Part shown: positions 37,073 to 46,379 of the stretch, one piece after another
Position numbering within the stretch: the stretch's first letter is position 1
How the letters are laid out: each line of letters starts with the position of its first letter
Origin: an uncultured Metabacillus sp.
GTDB lineage: Bacteria > Bacillota > Bacilli > Bacillales > Bacillaceae
Direction: 5' to 3'
Assembly (NCBI RefSeq): GCF_947503125.1
Contig: NZ_CANNCR010000017.1
Span: 1-64,000 of the forward strand
DNA: 64,000 nt
Program-made: the position numbers and the translations under genes
Notes under the pieces: generated by a model
Database searches by the model: none
Seen by the model: the letters and a program-made list of their open reading frames with translations, nothing else
Told to the model about the DNA's origin: nothing

Positions 37073-37954
37073 TTGCGTTTAGCATATGATCCGTCACATT
37101 ATCGTGATAATACAAATTTAAAAGATACGATTGATGCAGTCGCCAGATTAGGGTATGAATATGTAGAGTTATCACCTCGTAAAGATTTTATTTGGTTTTA
37201 TGAATATCCAAAGGTTGATAAGCAGCTGATAAAAGATTTAAAAAGATATTGTTTAGATGCCGGCGTTAAAATCTCTTCTGTCCTTCCTGTTCAACAATGG
37301 TCTTCACCTATAGAAGAAGAACGTCAAGCTGCAGTAAGAAATTGGAAGCGTTGTATTGAAATCACTTCTGAATTAGGTGTTGATTTAATGAACAGCGAAT
37401 TTGCCGGAGATAAAAGCCGTCCGGTTGATAGTGAAGCTGCTTTTGTTAAATCAATGGAAGAGCTCATGCCGCTATTTGAAAAAGAGGGGATTAAACTTAA
37501 TTTACAATCCCATCCTAACGATTTTATTGAGTTAAATACAGAAGCCATTCGAATGATTCGTGCTCTTGATAAGGATTGGATTAAGTTAGTCTATTCTGTT
37601 GCACATGCTTTCTTTTATGATGATGGTGTTGGCGATGTAGAGAAACACTTGGAAGAAGCCGGAGATTTACTTGCTCATGTTTTAATTGCAGACACTCTTA
37701 ATCATAAAGCAGCATTTGGATTGCGATATATTGTGAATCCTCCTAATGCTAATGTAACGATTCACCAGCATTTGAACCCTGGAGAAGGGGAAGTTAACTT
37801 TGAGGCACTATATCGGAAATTAAGAGAAATGAAATTTGATGGAATTGTAACAAATTCAGTATTCGCTTATCCTGATAAACCAGAATGGTCAAACGAAATA
37901 ACGCTGAAATCCATTAAAGAGGGTTTAAATATTAAAGAGGGATTAAATATATAA
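37073..37954 (+). CDS. iolH: Sugar phosphate isomerase/epimerase, IolH-like
   Basis: 293-residue TIM-barrel protein. [20 protein letters not shown] followed by [13 protein letters not shown] and [21 protein letters not shown] matches what I recall of IolH, an inositol-cluster protein of uncertain reaction. TTG 37073 is chosen because AAAGGAG at 37058 fits it, and it matches the family N-terminus; ATG 37064 overlaps the site. The C-terminus ends [12 protein letters not shown], a tandem duplication of six codons. It follows the MFS gene closely, probably cotranscribed. Confidence 0.75.
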   Translation: MRLAYDPSHYRDNTNLKDTIDAVARLGYEYVELSPRKDFIWFYEYPKVDKQLIKDLKRYCLDAGVKISSVLPVQQWSSPIEEERQAAVRNWKRCIEITSELGVDLMNSEFAGDKSRPVDSEAAFVKSMEELMPLFEKEGIKLNLQSHPNDFIELNTEAIRMIRALDKDWIKLVYSVAHAFFYDDGVGDVEKHLEEAGDLLAHVLIADTLNHKAAFGLRYIVNPPNANVTIHQHLNPGEGEVNFEALYRKLREMKFDGIVTNSVFAYPDKPEWSNEITLKSIKEGLNIKEGLNI

Positions 37955-37982
37955 TAGGTAGGTCGTGCGCTGAAACTTAAAA

Positions 37983-38015
37983 TAGGACTGTCCCTTGGGG
38001 GACAGTCCTATTTTG
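37983..38015. terminator. Bidirectional terminator between iolH and desR
   Basis: TAGGACTGTCCC pairs with GGGACAGTCCTA around a short TTGG loop, followed by TTTTG. It serves the two convergent units. Confidence 0.8.
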
Positions 38016-38018
38016 CGC

Positions 38019-38618
38019 TTATTTAAACCATCCTTTTTCCTTAGACTGTGTAATCGCCTCAATTCGGTTTTTCACATCAAGCTTTTCTAAGATGGTAGAG
38101 ATATAATTCCGGACCGTACCGGTTTTGATGCTAAGCTGATCAGCAATTTCCTTTGTGTTCATGCCGTCGGCCACGAGCTCTAAAACCTCTCTTTCGCGTT
38201 CGGTTAAAGGGTTTTGTTCACTGTAAATGTCATCCATTAGCTCAGGTGCATAAATGCGTCTGCCTGAGATGATGCTGCGAATGGAGCTGGCAAGCTCCTC
38301 ACTCGGGCTATCCTTTAATAAATAGCCGCTTACACCGGCTTTTAACGCTCTCTGAAAATAACCTGATCGGGAGAATGTCGTTAGGATGATTACTTTGCAG
38401 TCCTCGCCTTTAAGCTTCTCAGCGGCTTCGAGTCCGGTCATTCCAGGCATTTCAATATCCATAATACAGACATCAGGCTTGTGCTTTTTCACAAGTGCAA
38501 GGGCTTCTTCACCATTGCTTGCTTTTCCGACCACTTCCATGTCTTCTTCTAAATTTAAAAGAGAGCCAAGGGCACCTAAAAGCATTTGCTGGTCCTCAGC
38601 AATGACAATTCGAATCAT
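38019..38618 (-). CDS. desR: Response regulator DesR (NarL/LuxR type)
   Basis: 199 residues. Receiver domain with IAEDQ, phospho-acceptor Asp54 in CIMDIEMPG and Lys in YLLKDS; LuxR-type HTH LTEREREVLELVADGMNTKEIADQL near 135-160. DesR with DesK activates the fatty-acid desaturase gene on cooling. It overlaps the desK stop by 4 nt and both lie downstream of des on the minus strand, the known des-desK-desR order. Confidence 0.9.
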   Translation of the reverse strand: MIRIVIAEDQQMLLGALGSLLNLEEDMEVVGKASNGEEALALVKKHKPDVCIMDIEMPGMTGLEAAEKLKGEDCKVIILTTFSRSGYFQRALKAGVSGYLLKDSPSEELASSIRSIISGRRIYAPELMDDIYSEQNPLTEREREVLELVADGMNTKEIADQLSIKTGTVRNYISTILEKLDVKNRIEAITQSKEKGWFK

Positions 38619-39748
38619 ATGAGCTCCTCCTCTGCCTGTTTTACGACATTAGGTACTTTTATCAGCAAAGCTGTTCCTTCCTGGGAAATAATATTTAAGC
38701 TGCCATTAACAAATTCAAGGCGTTCTTTCATTCCGGCAAGTCCATTTCCCTTTGTAAACTTATCATTAGCTATAAAGCCGATTCCGTCATCCTTCACGGT
38801 GATTTCAATCTCGTTTGCGGTTTGTTTGACGGAGATAAAGCATGTAGAAGCACCGCTATGTCTTACCACATTGGTAACGGCCTCTTTCAAGCACATACTA
38901 AGAATGTTCTCAGTTAATAAAGGAACATCTTTTAACACGAGGTTATCGTTACTCACTAAATCGATTTCAGCTGCTTTAAGGATTTGTTTAACATGGAGCA
39001 TTTCCTCTTTTAAACGAATCCCGCGCATTTCCGAAACAAGCTTTCTCACTTCATTCAATGCTGTTCGTGCCGTCTGCTGTACGTCCTTCATTTCATTGCG
39101 GGCTTGTTCGGGATCTTTATAAATTAATTTTCTCGCTAAATCACTTTTTAATCCGATCATGGATAGCTTTTGTCCTAATATATCATGAAGATCACGAGCA
39201 ATCCTTTGCCGTTCCTCAAGCTTCACAAGCTCAGAAATTTTCTTGTTGGCATCTTCTAATTTTTCTTGCAGCTGTCCCCGCTCTTTCCGATTATATATAC
39301 TAAATGGCAAAAAGATGACACTAAGACAGCTAATGATCACAAATGGTAAATGCTTTAACAGCAAATCCTCATGCAAGACGATACTGAAGTTTATGGAAGC
39401 AGCTGTGCTGACCAAATGAATGATATATAAAGTCAAAAATGAAAGCCGATTCTTTATATTCCCAATAAAATAGGCAATATAAAATGAAAAATAAAAATAG
39501 TTGAAAAGATAGGTTGACGTAAATGATATGCCGATAAGGACGCATGTCAACACAGTAACATGCCATCCTTTTGCTAAAAAAGCATATCTGAAGGTGATAA
39601 AAAATAAAATCGTAAGGATAATCCCAACAATGATCTCAATCGTAGATGATGATTGAAAGATAAAGTAAAACGGTAATATACTTAAAAACGCCCAAATATA
39701 TGGGGAAATTCCATTGCTTTTTTGAAAGATCGCAAACCTTTTTTTCAT
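38615..39748 (-). CDS. desK: Membrane thermosensor histidine kinase DesK
   Basis: 377 residues. The N-terminal 150 residues form four to five membrane helices that sense membrane thickness and order. The DHp helix has QRIARDLHDILGQKLSM with His188, the position known for DesK, and the HATPase domain holds KEAVTNVVRHSGAS and GNGLAGMKERLEF. It is the HisKA_3 class, which pairs with NarL-type regulators. It lies between des and desR. Confidence 0.92.
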   Translation of the reverse strand: MKKRFAIFQKSNGISPYIWAFLSILPFYFIFQSSSTIEIIVGIILTILFFITFRYAFLAKGWHVTVLTCVLIGISFTSTYLFNYFYFSFYIAYFIGNIKNRLSFLTLYIIHLVSTAASINFSIVLHEDLLLKHLPFVIISCLSVIFLPFSIYNRKERGQLQEKLEDANKKISELVKLEERQRIARDLHDILGQKLSMIGLKSDLARKLIYKDPEQARNEMKDVQQTARTALNEVRKLVSEMRGIRLKEEMLHVKQILKAAEIDLVSNDNLVLKDVPLLTENILSMCLKEAVTNVVRHSGASTCFISVKQTANEIEITVKDDGIGFIANDKFTKGNGLAGMKERLEFVNGSLNIISQEGTALLIKVPNVVKQAEEELI

Positions 39749-39833
39749 CTTGAACCCACTTTAATCATTGATAATTGTATTATTATTTTATCACACTGAT
39801 TCTAAGAAATCCTCTTACCTGAAAATGACATGA

Positions 39834-40832
39834 TCATTTGGAGATTTGCGATAAATAATTAAACCCTACGAACCTTTTGTTTTTCGCATCCCATAATCTG
39901 AATTTAAGTGATTTTAAGCTTGTCGCTAATGTAATTGTCGGGACGTTTTGTAATGGCTCTGCCGTTTTGTGTGCCTCTTCAAGCATATAATTAGGCACTC
40001 TTGGGCTTAAATGATGAACATGGTGGTAGCCGATATTACCTGTCAGCCATTGCAGCAGCTTCGGAAGCTTGTAGTATGAGCTTCCTTCAACGGCTGCTAA
40101 CACGTATTCCCATTCTTCATTTTCTTCAAAATACGAATCTTCAAATGTATGCTGCACATAAAAAAGCCAGATGCCTAGAGACCCTGAAATAAGAAAGATT
40201 GGCCCTTGGATTAAAAGAAATGCCTCAACACCCAATGTCCAACAAAGAATTCCCGCTAAGGCTGCGATAGAAAGGTTGGTAATATAAGTGTTCAGCCGTT
40301 CCTTCTTTCTTGCCCCTTTTTTATTAAAGCGATTCATGATCAAAAAAACATAGATTGGACCTAACCCAAACATAACGATAGGATTTCGATATAGGCGGTA
40401 GACAATTTTACGCCATAACGGTGCAGCCAAATATTCATCAACAGTCAGCACCCAAATATCGCCTGTCCCGCGTTTATCTAAATTTCCGCTTGTTGCATGA
40501 TGGATCGAGTGATCATGCTGCCATTGACTATAAGGAAACAGTGTTAATACACCTGTAATTGTCCCAACAATTTTATTGGCTGTCCGATTTTTAAAAAAAG
40601 AGTAATGACAGCAGTCATGGAAGATGATAAAAACCCTTACAAGAAACCCTGCCGCAATAACTGTTAAGCCTAATGTAAGAAAATAAGAAATGCTTAGGCT
40701 TTGATAAGCAAGAATCCACAAAATAAGAAACGGTCCCAATGTATTAATAAGCTGTATCACACTAGCTTTTGTATTTGATTTTTCAAAAGGAGCAACTTGC
40801 TTCCGCAAATTTTTTTGTAATTGTTTGGTCAT
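39834..40832 (-). CDS. des: Membrane fatty acid desaturase Des (delta-5 type)
   Basis: 332-residue integral-membrane di-iron desaturase acting on phospholipid acyl chains. The three histidine boxes are visible: HDCCH (72-76), HDHSIHH (about 106-112) and HHVHH near the C-terminal third (GYHHVHHLSPRVPNY). Several hydrophobic helices lie before and between boxes. ATG 40832 is chosen over TTG 40853 because GAAGGGA is spaced for it. Expression should be cold-induced through DesK/DesR, and the operator lies directly upstream. Confidence 0.92.
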   Translation of the reverse strand: MTKQLQKNLRKQVAPFEKSNTKASVIQLINTLGPFLILWILAYQSLSISYFLTLGLTVIAAGFLVRVFIIFHDCCHYSFFKNRTANKIVGTITGVLTLFPYSQWQHDHSIHHATSGNLDKRGTGDIWVLTVDEYLAAPLWRKIVYRLYRNPIVMFGLGPIYVFLIMNRFNKKGARKKERLNTYITNLSIAALAGILCWTLGVEAFLLIQGPIFLISGSLGIWLFYVQHTFEDSYFEENEEWEYVLAAVEGSSYYKLPKLLQWLTGNIGYHHVHHLSPRVPNYMLEEAHKTAEPLQNVPTITLATSLKSLKFRLWDAKNKRFVGFNYLSQISK

Positions 40833-40864
40833 TTTTTTAGTTCCCTTCAGCAATTGTTACCTTA

Positions 40865-40930
40865 ATTATAGAGGGCATGGCATGGTTTTTGCAGACATAG
40901 TTGTCATGTGCAAAGTATGACAAATGTCAT
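40865..40930 (-). promoter_or_regulatory. des promoter with DesR-type operator
   Basis: On the minus strand TATAAT lies at 40870-40865. No good -35 stands before it, as expected for an activator-dependent promoter. Upstream are an inverted repeat TGTCAT (40902) / ATGACA (40917) and a third half-site TGTCAT (40925), in the position where DesR-P dimers bind in B. subtilis. The assignment rests on position and symmetry. Confidence 0.6.
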
Positions 40931-41100
40931 ATTGGAAAAGGAGGTTATTGGAAACTTTGTTGGTATATAGAAAATGAAATGAATTGGAGCTTTAAACATT
41001 GCCTATAGTAAAGAAAAAACACTAATTAAAGACACTTACGATTTTATTGATATAATAAAAATGAATGAATGTTTACTTTTATGTATTAGGAGAGAAGCAA

Positions 41101-42141
41101 ATGTTTTTTCGAGTATTATTTTGTATAATTCTATTGTTATTTGTAAGCGGGTGCAATTTTATACCGCAAACAACACAGTACGAAGTTATATACAACGGTG
41201 AAAAAGAACAGCAGCAAGAGCCAGCACATCAACGCCATAAAACATACACGATTGCCGTTATTCCAAAGGTTAGCGGGATTCCTTATTTTAATGCAGTAGA
41301 AGAAGGGGTTTATGAAGCTGGAAAGGATTTAGGTGTTAACGTGCTTTATTCTGGTTCTTTAATTGCAGATTGGAAACAGCAAGAAGCCATTATCGAAGGA
41401 TATATCGAGCAAAAGGTAGACCTAATCGCTGTTTCTGCAAATGATCCCGAAAAGCTTGGTCCTGTTTTAAAGAGAGCTAGGAACCAGGGGATCAGAGTAA
41501 TTACATGGGATTCAGATGCGAATAACCAGTATCGCGAGCTGTTTATTAACATGGTTGATCCGGAAATATTAGGGCGCCATATTATGGATGCGTTATCATC
41601 AAGAGTCAATGAGCGGGGCAGCTATGCTATTATCACCGGGTCTAAGGAGGCCGCGAATTTAAATGAGTGGATCTATTGGATGAATGTTCAACAGCAAGAA
41701 AACTACCCGAACATGAAGCTCGTAGATATTGTTGAATCAAATGATGACCCGAAGCAAGCCTATAAGGCGGCAACTGAATTATTAAAACAACATCCGGAAT
41801 TAACAGGTATTATTGGAAGCTCATCTGTTGGCCCTCCTGCAGCAGCTCAAGCTGTTAAAGACATTAACAAATCTGGTGAGATTACAGTGGTGGGCTTATC
41901 CACACCAAATTTGATGAGAGAATATATAAAGGACGGTTCCGCGCAGGTTGTCACCCTGTGGAGTCCAAAGAAGCTCGGCTATTTAACAGTTAGTATTGCC
42001 AAGGAGTTATTAGAAGGGAACAAAATTAGTGATAATCAATATATTTCGAATATAGGCAATGTCAGAGTAAAAGAGGATACCGTAATCATGGGGCAGCCGA
42101 TTGATTTTACGAAGGAGAATATTGATCAATATGATTTCTAA
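41101..42141 (+). CDS. Sugar-binding lipoprotein of a sensor trio
   Basis: 346 residues. MFFRVLFCIILLLFVSGC gives a lipoprotein signal with lipobox FVSGC. The mature protein is a LacI/RbsB-like periplasmic binding fold (YTIAVIPKVSGIPYFNAVEEGVYEAG..., ITWDSDANNQYR, GIIGSSSVGP). No ABC permease is adjacent; instead a YesM kinase and YesN regulator follow, with the stop overlapping the kinase start. This is the architecture of three-component sugar sensors (for example XylFII-LytS-YesN in clostridia), where the binding protein presents sugar to the kinase. L-rhamnose is the likely ligand from the rhaM gene downstream. Confidence 0.82.
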   Translation: MFFRVLFCIILLLFVSGCNFIPQTTQYEVIYNGEKEQQQEPAHQRHKTYTIAVIPKVSGIPYFNAVEEGVYEAGKDLGVNVLYSGSLIADWKQQEAIIEGYIEQKVDLIAVSANDPEKLGPVLKRARNQGIRVITWDSDANNQYRELFINMVDPEILGRHIMDALSSRVNERGSYAIITGSKEAANLNEWIYWMNVQQQENYPNMKLVDIVESNDDPKQAYKAATELLKQHPELTGIIGSSSVGPPAAAQAVKDINKSGEITVVGLSTPNLMREYIKDGSAQVVTLWSPKKLGYLTVSIAKELLEGNKISDNQYISNIGNVRVKEDTVIMGQPIDFTKENIDQYDF

Positions 42142-43936
42142 CATGATTGAGGCAGTTCGTTTAAAAAACTTCAAGCTGAAAACGAAATTAATCATTACCT
42201 ATATTCTTCTTACGGTGATTCCGATGGCTGTCTTAGGCTATATCATTTACTATCAAAATACAAAAGCAATCGAAGAAGAGGTAGGAGAATATGTTCCAAG
42301 GCTTTTAAATCAAGCAAATAGAAACATTGAAAATGAAATAAATGAGCTGGGAAATTTACCGAATCTGATTTATAACTCAAGTGATGTCATGGCAGTTTTA
42401 CGTGCCAGCCCATATGAGGACCGATCCTCTTTGCTCCAGGACCAATTTACGGTTGAAAGCTTTCTGTCCCGGGCCTATCTTGGGAGCAATAACGCAAATA
42501 TTTTAGGTGCTTATTTATTATCAAATAATGGTTCCTTTATTAGCACTCGGGTAGCATATGAAGGCTTTGATTTTACGAAAAATCCTCTGCCGTATGGAGA
42601 GGCCCATGATTTAGGAGGGGATACAAAGGTACTGCTGCCAAACCAGGTCAACTTGACGTTTGAGGGGAACCCGCCATATATGCTGTTAGTAAAAGAAATT
42701 ATCGACCTTGATAACAGGGAAACGCTCGGAACCATGTTTTTGGCTGTTAAGCTGACGTTTATTGAAGAAATCCTTCAAGATTTAGATGAAGAAGACAAAG
42801 CCCTGATGTGGGTAATGGATGATCAAGGGCAGATTATCTACCATCCGGATCAAACGAAAATTGGCACATATTTTGAAGAACTAAATCAATACCCTCTTTT
42901 AAACGGGAGTTTCCGTACAAACACAGCAAATGAGAGAACCTTGATTAGTATTAATCAATCATCAAAACAACAATGGATATTGGTTCATCGTATCCCGATT
43001 AACTATTTAACAGAACGAACAGATGTCGTAAGAAATGCAGCGATTATTATTTTCCTCATCCTTGTTGTGATTACGACCTTGATTTCAATTATTGTTGCAT
43101 GGAGTGTGACAAAACCAATAAACGTACTTGGGAAGAAGATGAAGGATGTTGAAAAAGGAAATCTCCATATTAAGATCCCGATCCACTCAAGGGATGAGGT
43201 TGGAGTGCTGGCTTCAAGCTTTCAATCAATGATAACAAAGCTAAGAGACCAAATCAAAAAAAATGACAATATTGAAATCAGGCAAAAAGAGGCTGAATTA
43301 TATGCGCTTCAATCGCAAATCAACCCTCATTTCATGTACAACACATTGGAAACGATTGGAGCATCAATAGAGGATGGCGAATCCGATTTAGTCGTTGATA
43401 TGGTGGCTATTTTAGGAAGGATGCTGCGTTTTTCCCTTAGTAATAAGGATAAGATTGTGCCGATTTCTCAAGAGGTTCTTCATATTGAAGATTATTTGAC
43501 CCTGCAAAAATTTCGTTTTGAAGAAAGGATTTCATTCAGCATTCACAAGGATCAGGAACAGGATTTATACTTAACTCCTAAGTTTATCCTGCAGCCAATT
43601 GTCGAGAACTCGATTAAATATGGCATGCAAAAAAGAAAGGCACTTAACTTAGAAATAGAAGTTAACAAAGATGAAACCGATCATGCAATGGTGTTCGTGA
43701 TTCGTGACAATGGTCCGGGAATTAAGGAAGAAGATCTATCGAAATTAAAGGATCTTTTGAATAAAGACCCAATGATTAACCGTGATTCAGGATTTGGATT
43801 AACAAATGTTCATGCGAGAATTGTGATGATGTATGGCAGTAACTATGGATTAACAATCACTAGCAAGGAAGAGCAAGGAACAGAAGTCATAATCAAAATA
43901 CCGTTGTTAGTTAAAAAGGAAAATGGTGATGGATAA
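42131..43936 (+). CDS. YesM-type sensor histidine kinase of the sensor trio
   Basis: 601 residues. A helix at about 18-38 (IITYILLTVIPMAVLGYIIYY), an extracellular sensor region to near 295, a second helix, HAMP (TKPINVLGKKMKDVEKGNLHI), then LQSQINPHFMYNTLETIG with His near 400 and a HATPase domain (PIVENSIKYGMQ, GFGLTNVHARI). ATG 42131 overlaps the lipoprotein stop by 11 nt, with AAGGAG upstream. It probably contacts the lipoprotein outside the membrane and phosphorylates the downstream regulator. Confidence 0.85.
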   Translation: MISNMIEAVRLKNFKLKTKLIITYILLTVIPMAVLGYIIYYQNTKAIEEEVGEYVPRLLNQANRNIENEINELGNLPNLIYNSSDVMAVLRASPYEDRSSLLQDQFTVESFLSRAYLGSNNANILGAYLLSNNGSFISTRVAYEGFDFTKNPLPYGEAHDLGGDTKVLLPNQVNLTFEGNPPYMLLVKEIIDLDNRETLGTMFLAVKLTFIEEILQDLDEEDKALMWVMDDQGQIIYHPDQTKIGTYFEELNQYPLLNGSFRTNTANERTLISINQSSKQQWILVHRIPINYLTERTDVVRNAAIIIFLILVVITTLISIIVAWSVTKPINVLGKKMKDVEKGNLHIKIPIHSRDEVGVLASSFQSMITKLRDQIKKNDNIEIRQKEAELYALQSQINPHFMYNTLETIGASIEDGESDLVVDMVAILGRMLRFSLSNKDKIVPISQEVLHIEDYLTLQKFRFEERISFSIHKDQEQDLYLTPKFILQPIVENSIKYGMQKRKALNLEIEVNKDETDHAMVFVIRDNGPGIKEEDLSKLKDLLNKDPMINRDSGFGLTNVHARIVMMYGSNYGLTITSKEEQGTEVIIKIPLLVKKENGDG

Positions 43937-45555
43937 TGCCTTTAATTCGAACAGTTATTGTGGATGATGAAAGCCGCATTCGCCGAAGATTGGAACGCCT
44001 TGTTCAATCCTGTGGCGAGGAATGGGAAATCATTGCGACATTCTCAGATGGCAAGGAAGCCTTAGACGAAATGACAAATGAATCAATCGATTTTGATCTT
44101 CTGATAACTGATGTGCAGATGCCTGAAATGGATGGGTTGACTCTTGTAAACCAGTTAAAAAGAACATATTCGTTTACTGCAGTTATTGTTAGTGGTTATG
44201 ATGATTTTTCGTATTTGCAAACGGCTATGCGCGAAGGAGCTGTTAATTATATTTTAAAACCAATCGATAAAATTCAGTTTGCTGAACAAATGGAGGAAGT
44301 CAAACAAAAGATTTATCGTAAGCGAGAAGAGGAACGACAGTGGAGTGAAGTGCAGGAAAAAGCATCACAGTTGACCTATACAAAGCAAATTCAGTTTTTA
44401 AGTGAAGTAACCTGGAATGATGAGCTTGACCTATCTCTTATCGATTGGACCGAGCAATTTCCTAAAGGGACCTATAAATTAGCTCATATTAGTGTTGATC
44501 AGTATCCTTCTATCTTTAAGGCAAAGGATGAAGCGGAAAATTGGGATCGTGAATTAGAAGCGATTTTTACACAGTCCATTGAATGTTATACCCACTGGTG
44601 GTGGAGGAGCGGCAAGTTTCAGTATTGGCTTTTGCTGCTTGATAAGGAGGTAACCGATTCAGCCTTTGATAAGAAAACGAGCAATGCATTCACTGAAGCT
44701 AAAGGCAAGGTAGTGCGGACAACTCCCTTTACGGTTTCGATTGCAATAAGTGATAAATTTAATGATATGACCTTATTAACAACGATAAAGGATCAGCTCC
44801 TATCGTTTTTACAATATCGGATCATTGAAGGCGGAAATAAAGTCTTTCATACTGAGTTGGTAAAACAATTGTCTGTTCAACAATCAAAAACCATAACAGC
44901 GTCTGTATATAAACATGTCCAACAAATCATTTCTGCCCTAGAAGGAAAAAGCGAAGCAGAAACCAAGAAGGCCTTACAAGGATTTTTTCAGGAAATTGGA
45001 ACAATAAAATCACCAGCATTAATCGAGGATGCTGTCCATTATTTATGCTTGCAGATTGTAAACCGTTGGCTTGAGTTTGCCGGATTTGGCGAGACACCTG
45101 ATCTTTTGCCAGGAGCTCTTCAGCTGACAAAGCGTGCAGCAAATTTTTATCAGCTAGGTGACAGCATCAAGCTTTGGGTGCTGCAGATGAAAAAGAAAAT
45201 TGACGAAAGAAAGAACGAAGACTCAGATCCAATACAGCGCGCTAAAGACTGGATCCAGCAAAACCTTGGTGAAAACATTACGATAAAAAAGATCGCTGAG
45301 CATGTATATATGAGCCCAACTTATTTCAGCAACTTTTTTAAGGCACAAACAGGTGAAACCATTTTAGATTATGTAACAAAATGCCGCCTCGAAAAGGCAA
45401 AAGATCTTTTAGCAACGACAGAGCTGAAAGTTTATGATATTTCAGCACAGCTAGGCTATCAGGATACGAAATATTTTAGCCGCCTGTTTAAACAATGGTA
45501 CGGACAGTCACCTTCCCAATATCGTGAACTGCATTTTAAAATGAGAGAGCAATAG
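43936..45555 (+). CDS. YesN-type response regulator of the sensor trio
   Basis: 539 residues. Receiver domain with VDDESRIRRRLER, phospho-acceptor in LLITDVQMPEMDG (Asp near 58), a long central linker, and a C-terminal AraC double HTH (RAKDWIQQNLGENITI to GYQDTKYFSRLFKQWYGQ-SPSQYRE). Start overlaps the kinase stop as TAATG. It likely activates the rhaM-permease unit, whose promoter region lies 350 nt downstream. Confidence 0.88.
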   Translation: MPLIRTVIVDDESRIRRRLERLVQSCGEEWEIIATFSDGKEALDEMTNESIDFDLLITDVQMPEMDGLTLVNQLKRTYSFTAVIVSGYDDFSYLQTAMREGAVNYILKPIDKIQFAEQMEEVKQKIYRKREEERQWSEVQEKASQLTYTKQIQFLSEVTWNDELDLSLIDWTEQFPKGTYKLAHISVDQYPSIFKAKDEAENWDRELEAIFTQSIECYTHWWWRSGKFQYWLLLLDKEVTDSAFDKKTSNAFTEAKGKVVRTTPFTVSIAISDKFNDMTLLTTIKDQLLSFLQYRIIEGGNKVFHTELVKQLSVQQSKTITASVYKHVQQIISALEGKSEAETKKALQGFFQEIGTIKSPALIEDAVHYLCLQIVNRWLEFAGFGETPDLLPGALQLTKRAANFYQLGDSIKLWVLQMKKKIDERKNEDSDPIQRAKDWIQQNLGENITIKKIAEHVYMSPTYFSNFFKAQTGETILDYVTKCRLEKAKDLLATTELKVYDISAQLGYQDTKYFSRLFKQWYGQSPSQYRELHFKMREQ

Positions 45556-45572
45556 GGAATGACTGTCATTTT

Positions 45573-45660
45573 AAAGGGCCTGTCCCCCTAACAAACATCA
45601 ATATAGGGAGTTTCTAACTATTAGAGATCCTATATTGTGTTTTTGGGGGACTGGCCCTTT
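45573..45660 (+). terminator. Long nested hairpin/terminator after the sensor trio
   Basis: Outer arms AAAGGGCCTGTCCCCC and GGGGGACTGGCCCTTT enclose an inner stem CAATATAGG / CCTATATTG. TTT follows the outer stem. Strong, nearly symmetrical, possibly active in both directions. Confidence 0.7.
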
Positions 45661-45680
45661 GTTTCACTTTAAGAAAGAAA

Positions 45681-45815
45681 ATTTGTACTTAGTTATTGCG
45701 TCTAGCTCCAGGCGCCATCGGATCTAAGGTTTAGTCAAATCGGAATGGAAGGTAAAGAACACCTTCTATTCCGATTCGCCTTATGCTTGTCGACGAATGC
45801 TTAGCGCCTTTCACT
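45681..45815. repeat. Dispersed Bacillaceae repeat with internal hairpin
   Basis: TTTGTACTTAGTTATTGCG followed by TCTAGCTCCAGGCGCC matches the start of the repeat at 35.48 kb. It contains the hairpin CGGAATGGAAGGT / ACCTTCTATTCCG around AAAGAAC (approximately 45741-45775). Non-coding. Confidence 0.6.
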
Positions 45816-45891
45816 TTTCTTATGAACAATTGAAATCCCTTCCAAACATCTTAATATTCTCCCCCCAACCTTAGTTTTGTCTCCTACCAAC

Positions 45892-46030
45892 TATAATGAA
45901 AGTTTTATATAGTAAGAGTAATCAAAAGAAAGCGTAATCAGCAATCGCTTTCCATTTAATGAAAGGGCTTTTCTTTTTGGTAAATGGAAATGGCTGATTG
46001 GTGAGGAATAGTGGAATTGGAGGTATTAAT
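45892..46030 (+). promoter_or_regulatory. Promoter and structured leader of rhaM
   Basis: TATAAT at 45892-45897 has no good -35, so an activator is expected. The leader has GAAAGCG/CGCTTTC (45928/45946) and a longer alternative pairing: AATCAGC (45936) with GCTGATT (45993), plus TTCCATTTA (45950) with TAAATGGAA (45981). GAAAGGGCTTTTCTTTTT lies in the apical part. The mutually exclusive stems resemble an attenuator, without proof. Confidence 0.4.
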
Positions 46031-46345
46031 GTGATTAGAAAAGCAAGCATCATGTATGTATATAAGGATCAATATGAAGAATACAAACGGCGCCATGATG
46101 AAATTTGGCCTGAAATGGAAAAGGAATTAAAAGCACATGGCGCGCATAATTATTCAATCTTTTTAGATCAAGAAACAGGACAGCTATTTGCCTATTTAGA
46201 GGTGGAAGATGAAGAGAAATGGGGCAAGATGGCTGATACGGAAATTTGCAAAAAATGGTGGGCCTACATGGAGCCGTTAATGGAAACAAATCCAGATAAC
46301 AGTCCCGTGTCAAAAGAGTTAAAGAATGTGTTTTATTTAGCTTAA
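46031..46345 (+). CDS. rhaM: L-rhamnose mutarotase RhaM
   Basis: 104 residues, the size of E. coli RhaM, and strongly alike: [20 protein letters not shown] then RHDEIWPEM with the catalytic His, SHGAHNY-like [18 protein letters not shown], and ANPDNSPVS-like [12 protein letters not shown] ending VFYLA. It interconverts rhamnose anomers. GTG 46031 is chosen because TGGAGG at 46017-46022 is spaced for it and it reproduces the family N-terminus. It is followed by a sugar MFS permease. Confidence 0.95.
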   Translation: MIRKASIMYVYKDQYEEYKRRHDEIWPEMEKELKAHGAHNYSIFLDQETGQLFAYLEVEDEEKWGKMADTEICKKWWAYMEPLMETNPDNSPVSKELKNVFYLA

Positions 46346-46379
46346 AAAATTGATTTTTATAGTGAAAGGAGAAACTTCT

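Noticed and set aside
38586-39122. 178-residue open frame on the plus strand over desK
   Set aside because: It is a complement of the desK/desR coding frames, has no ribosome site and shows a composition (many Ser, Phe and Ile) expected of an antisense shadow.
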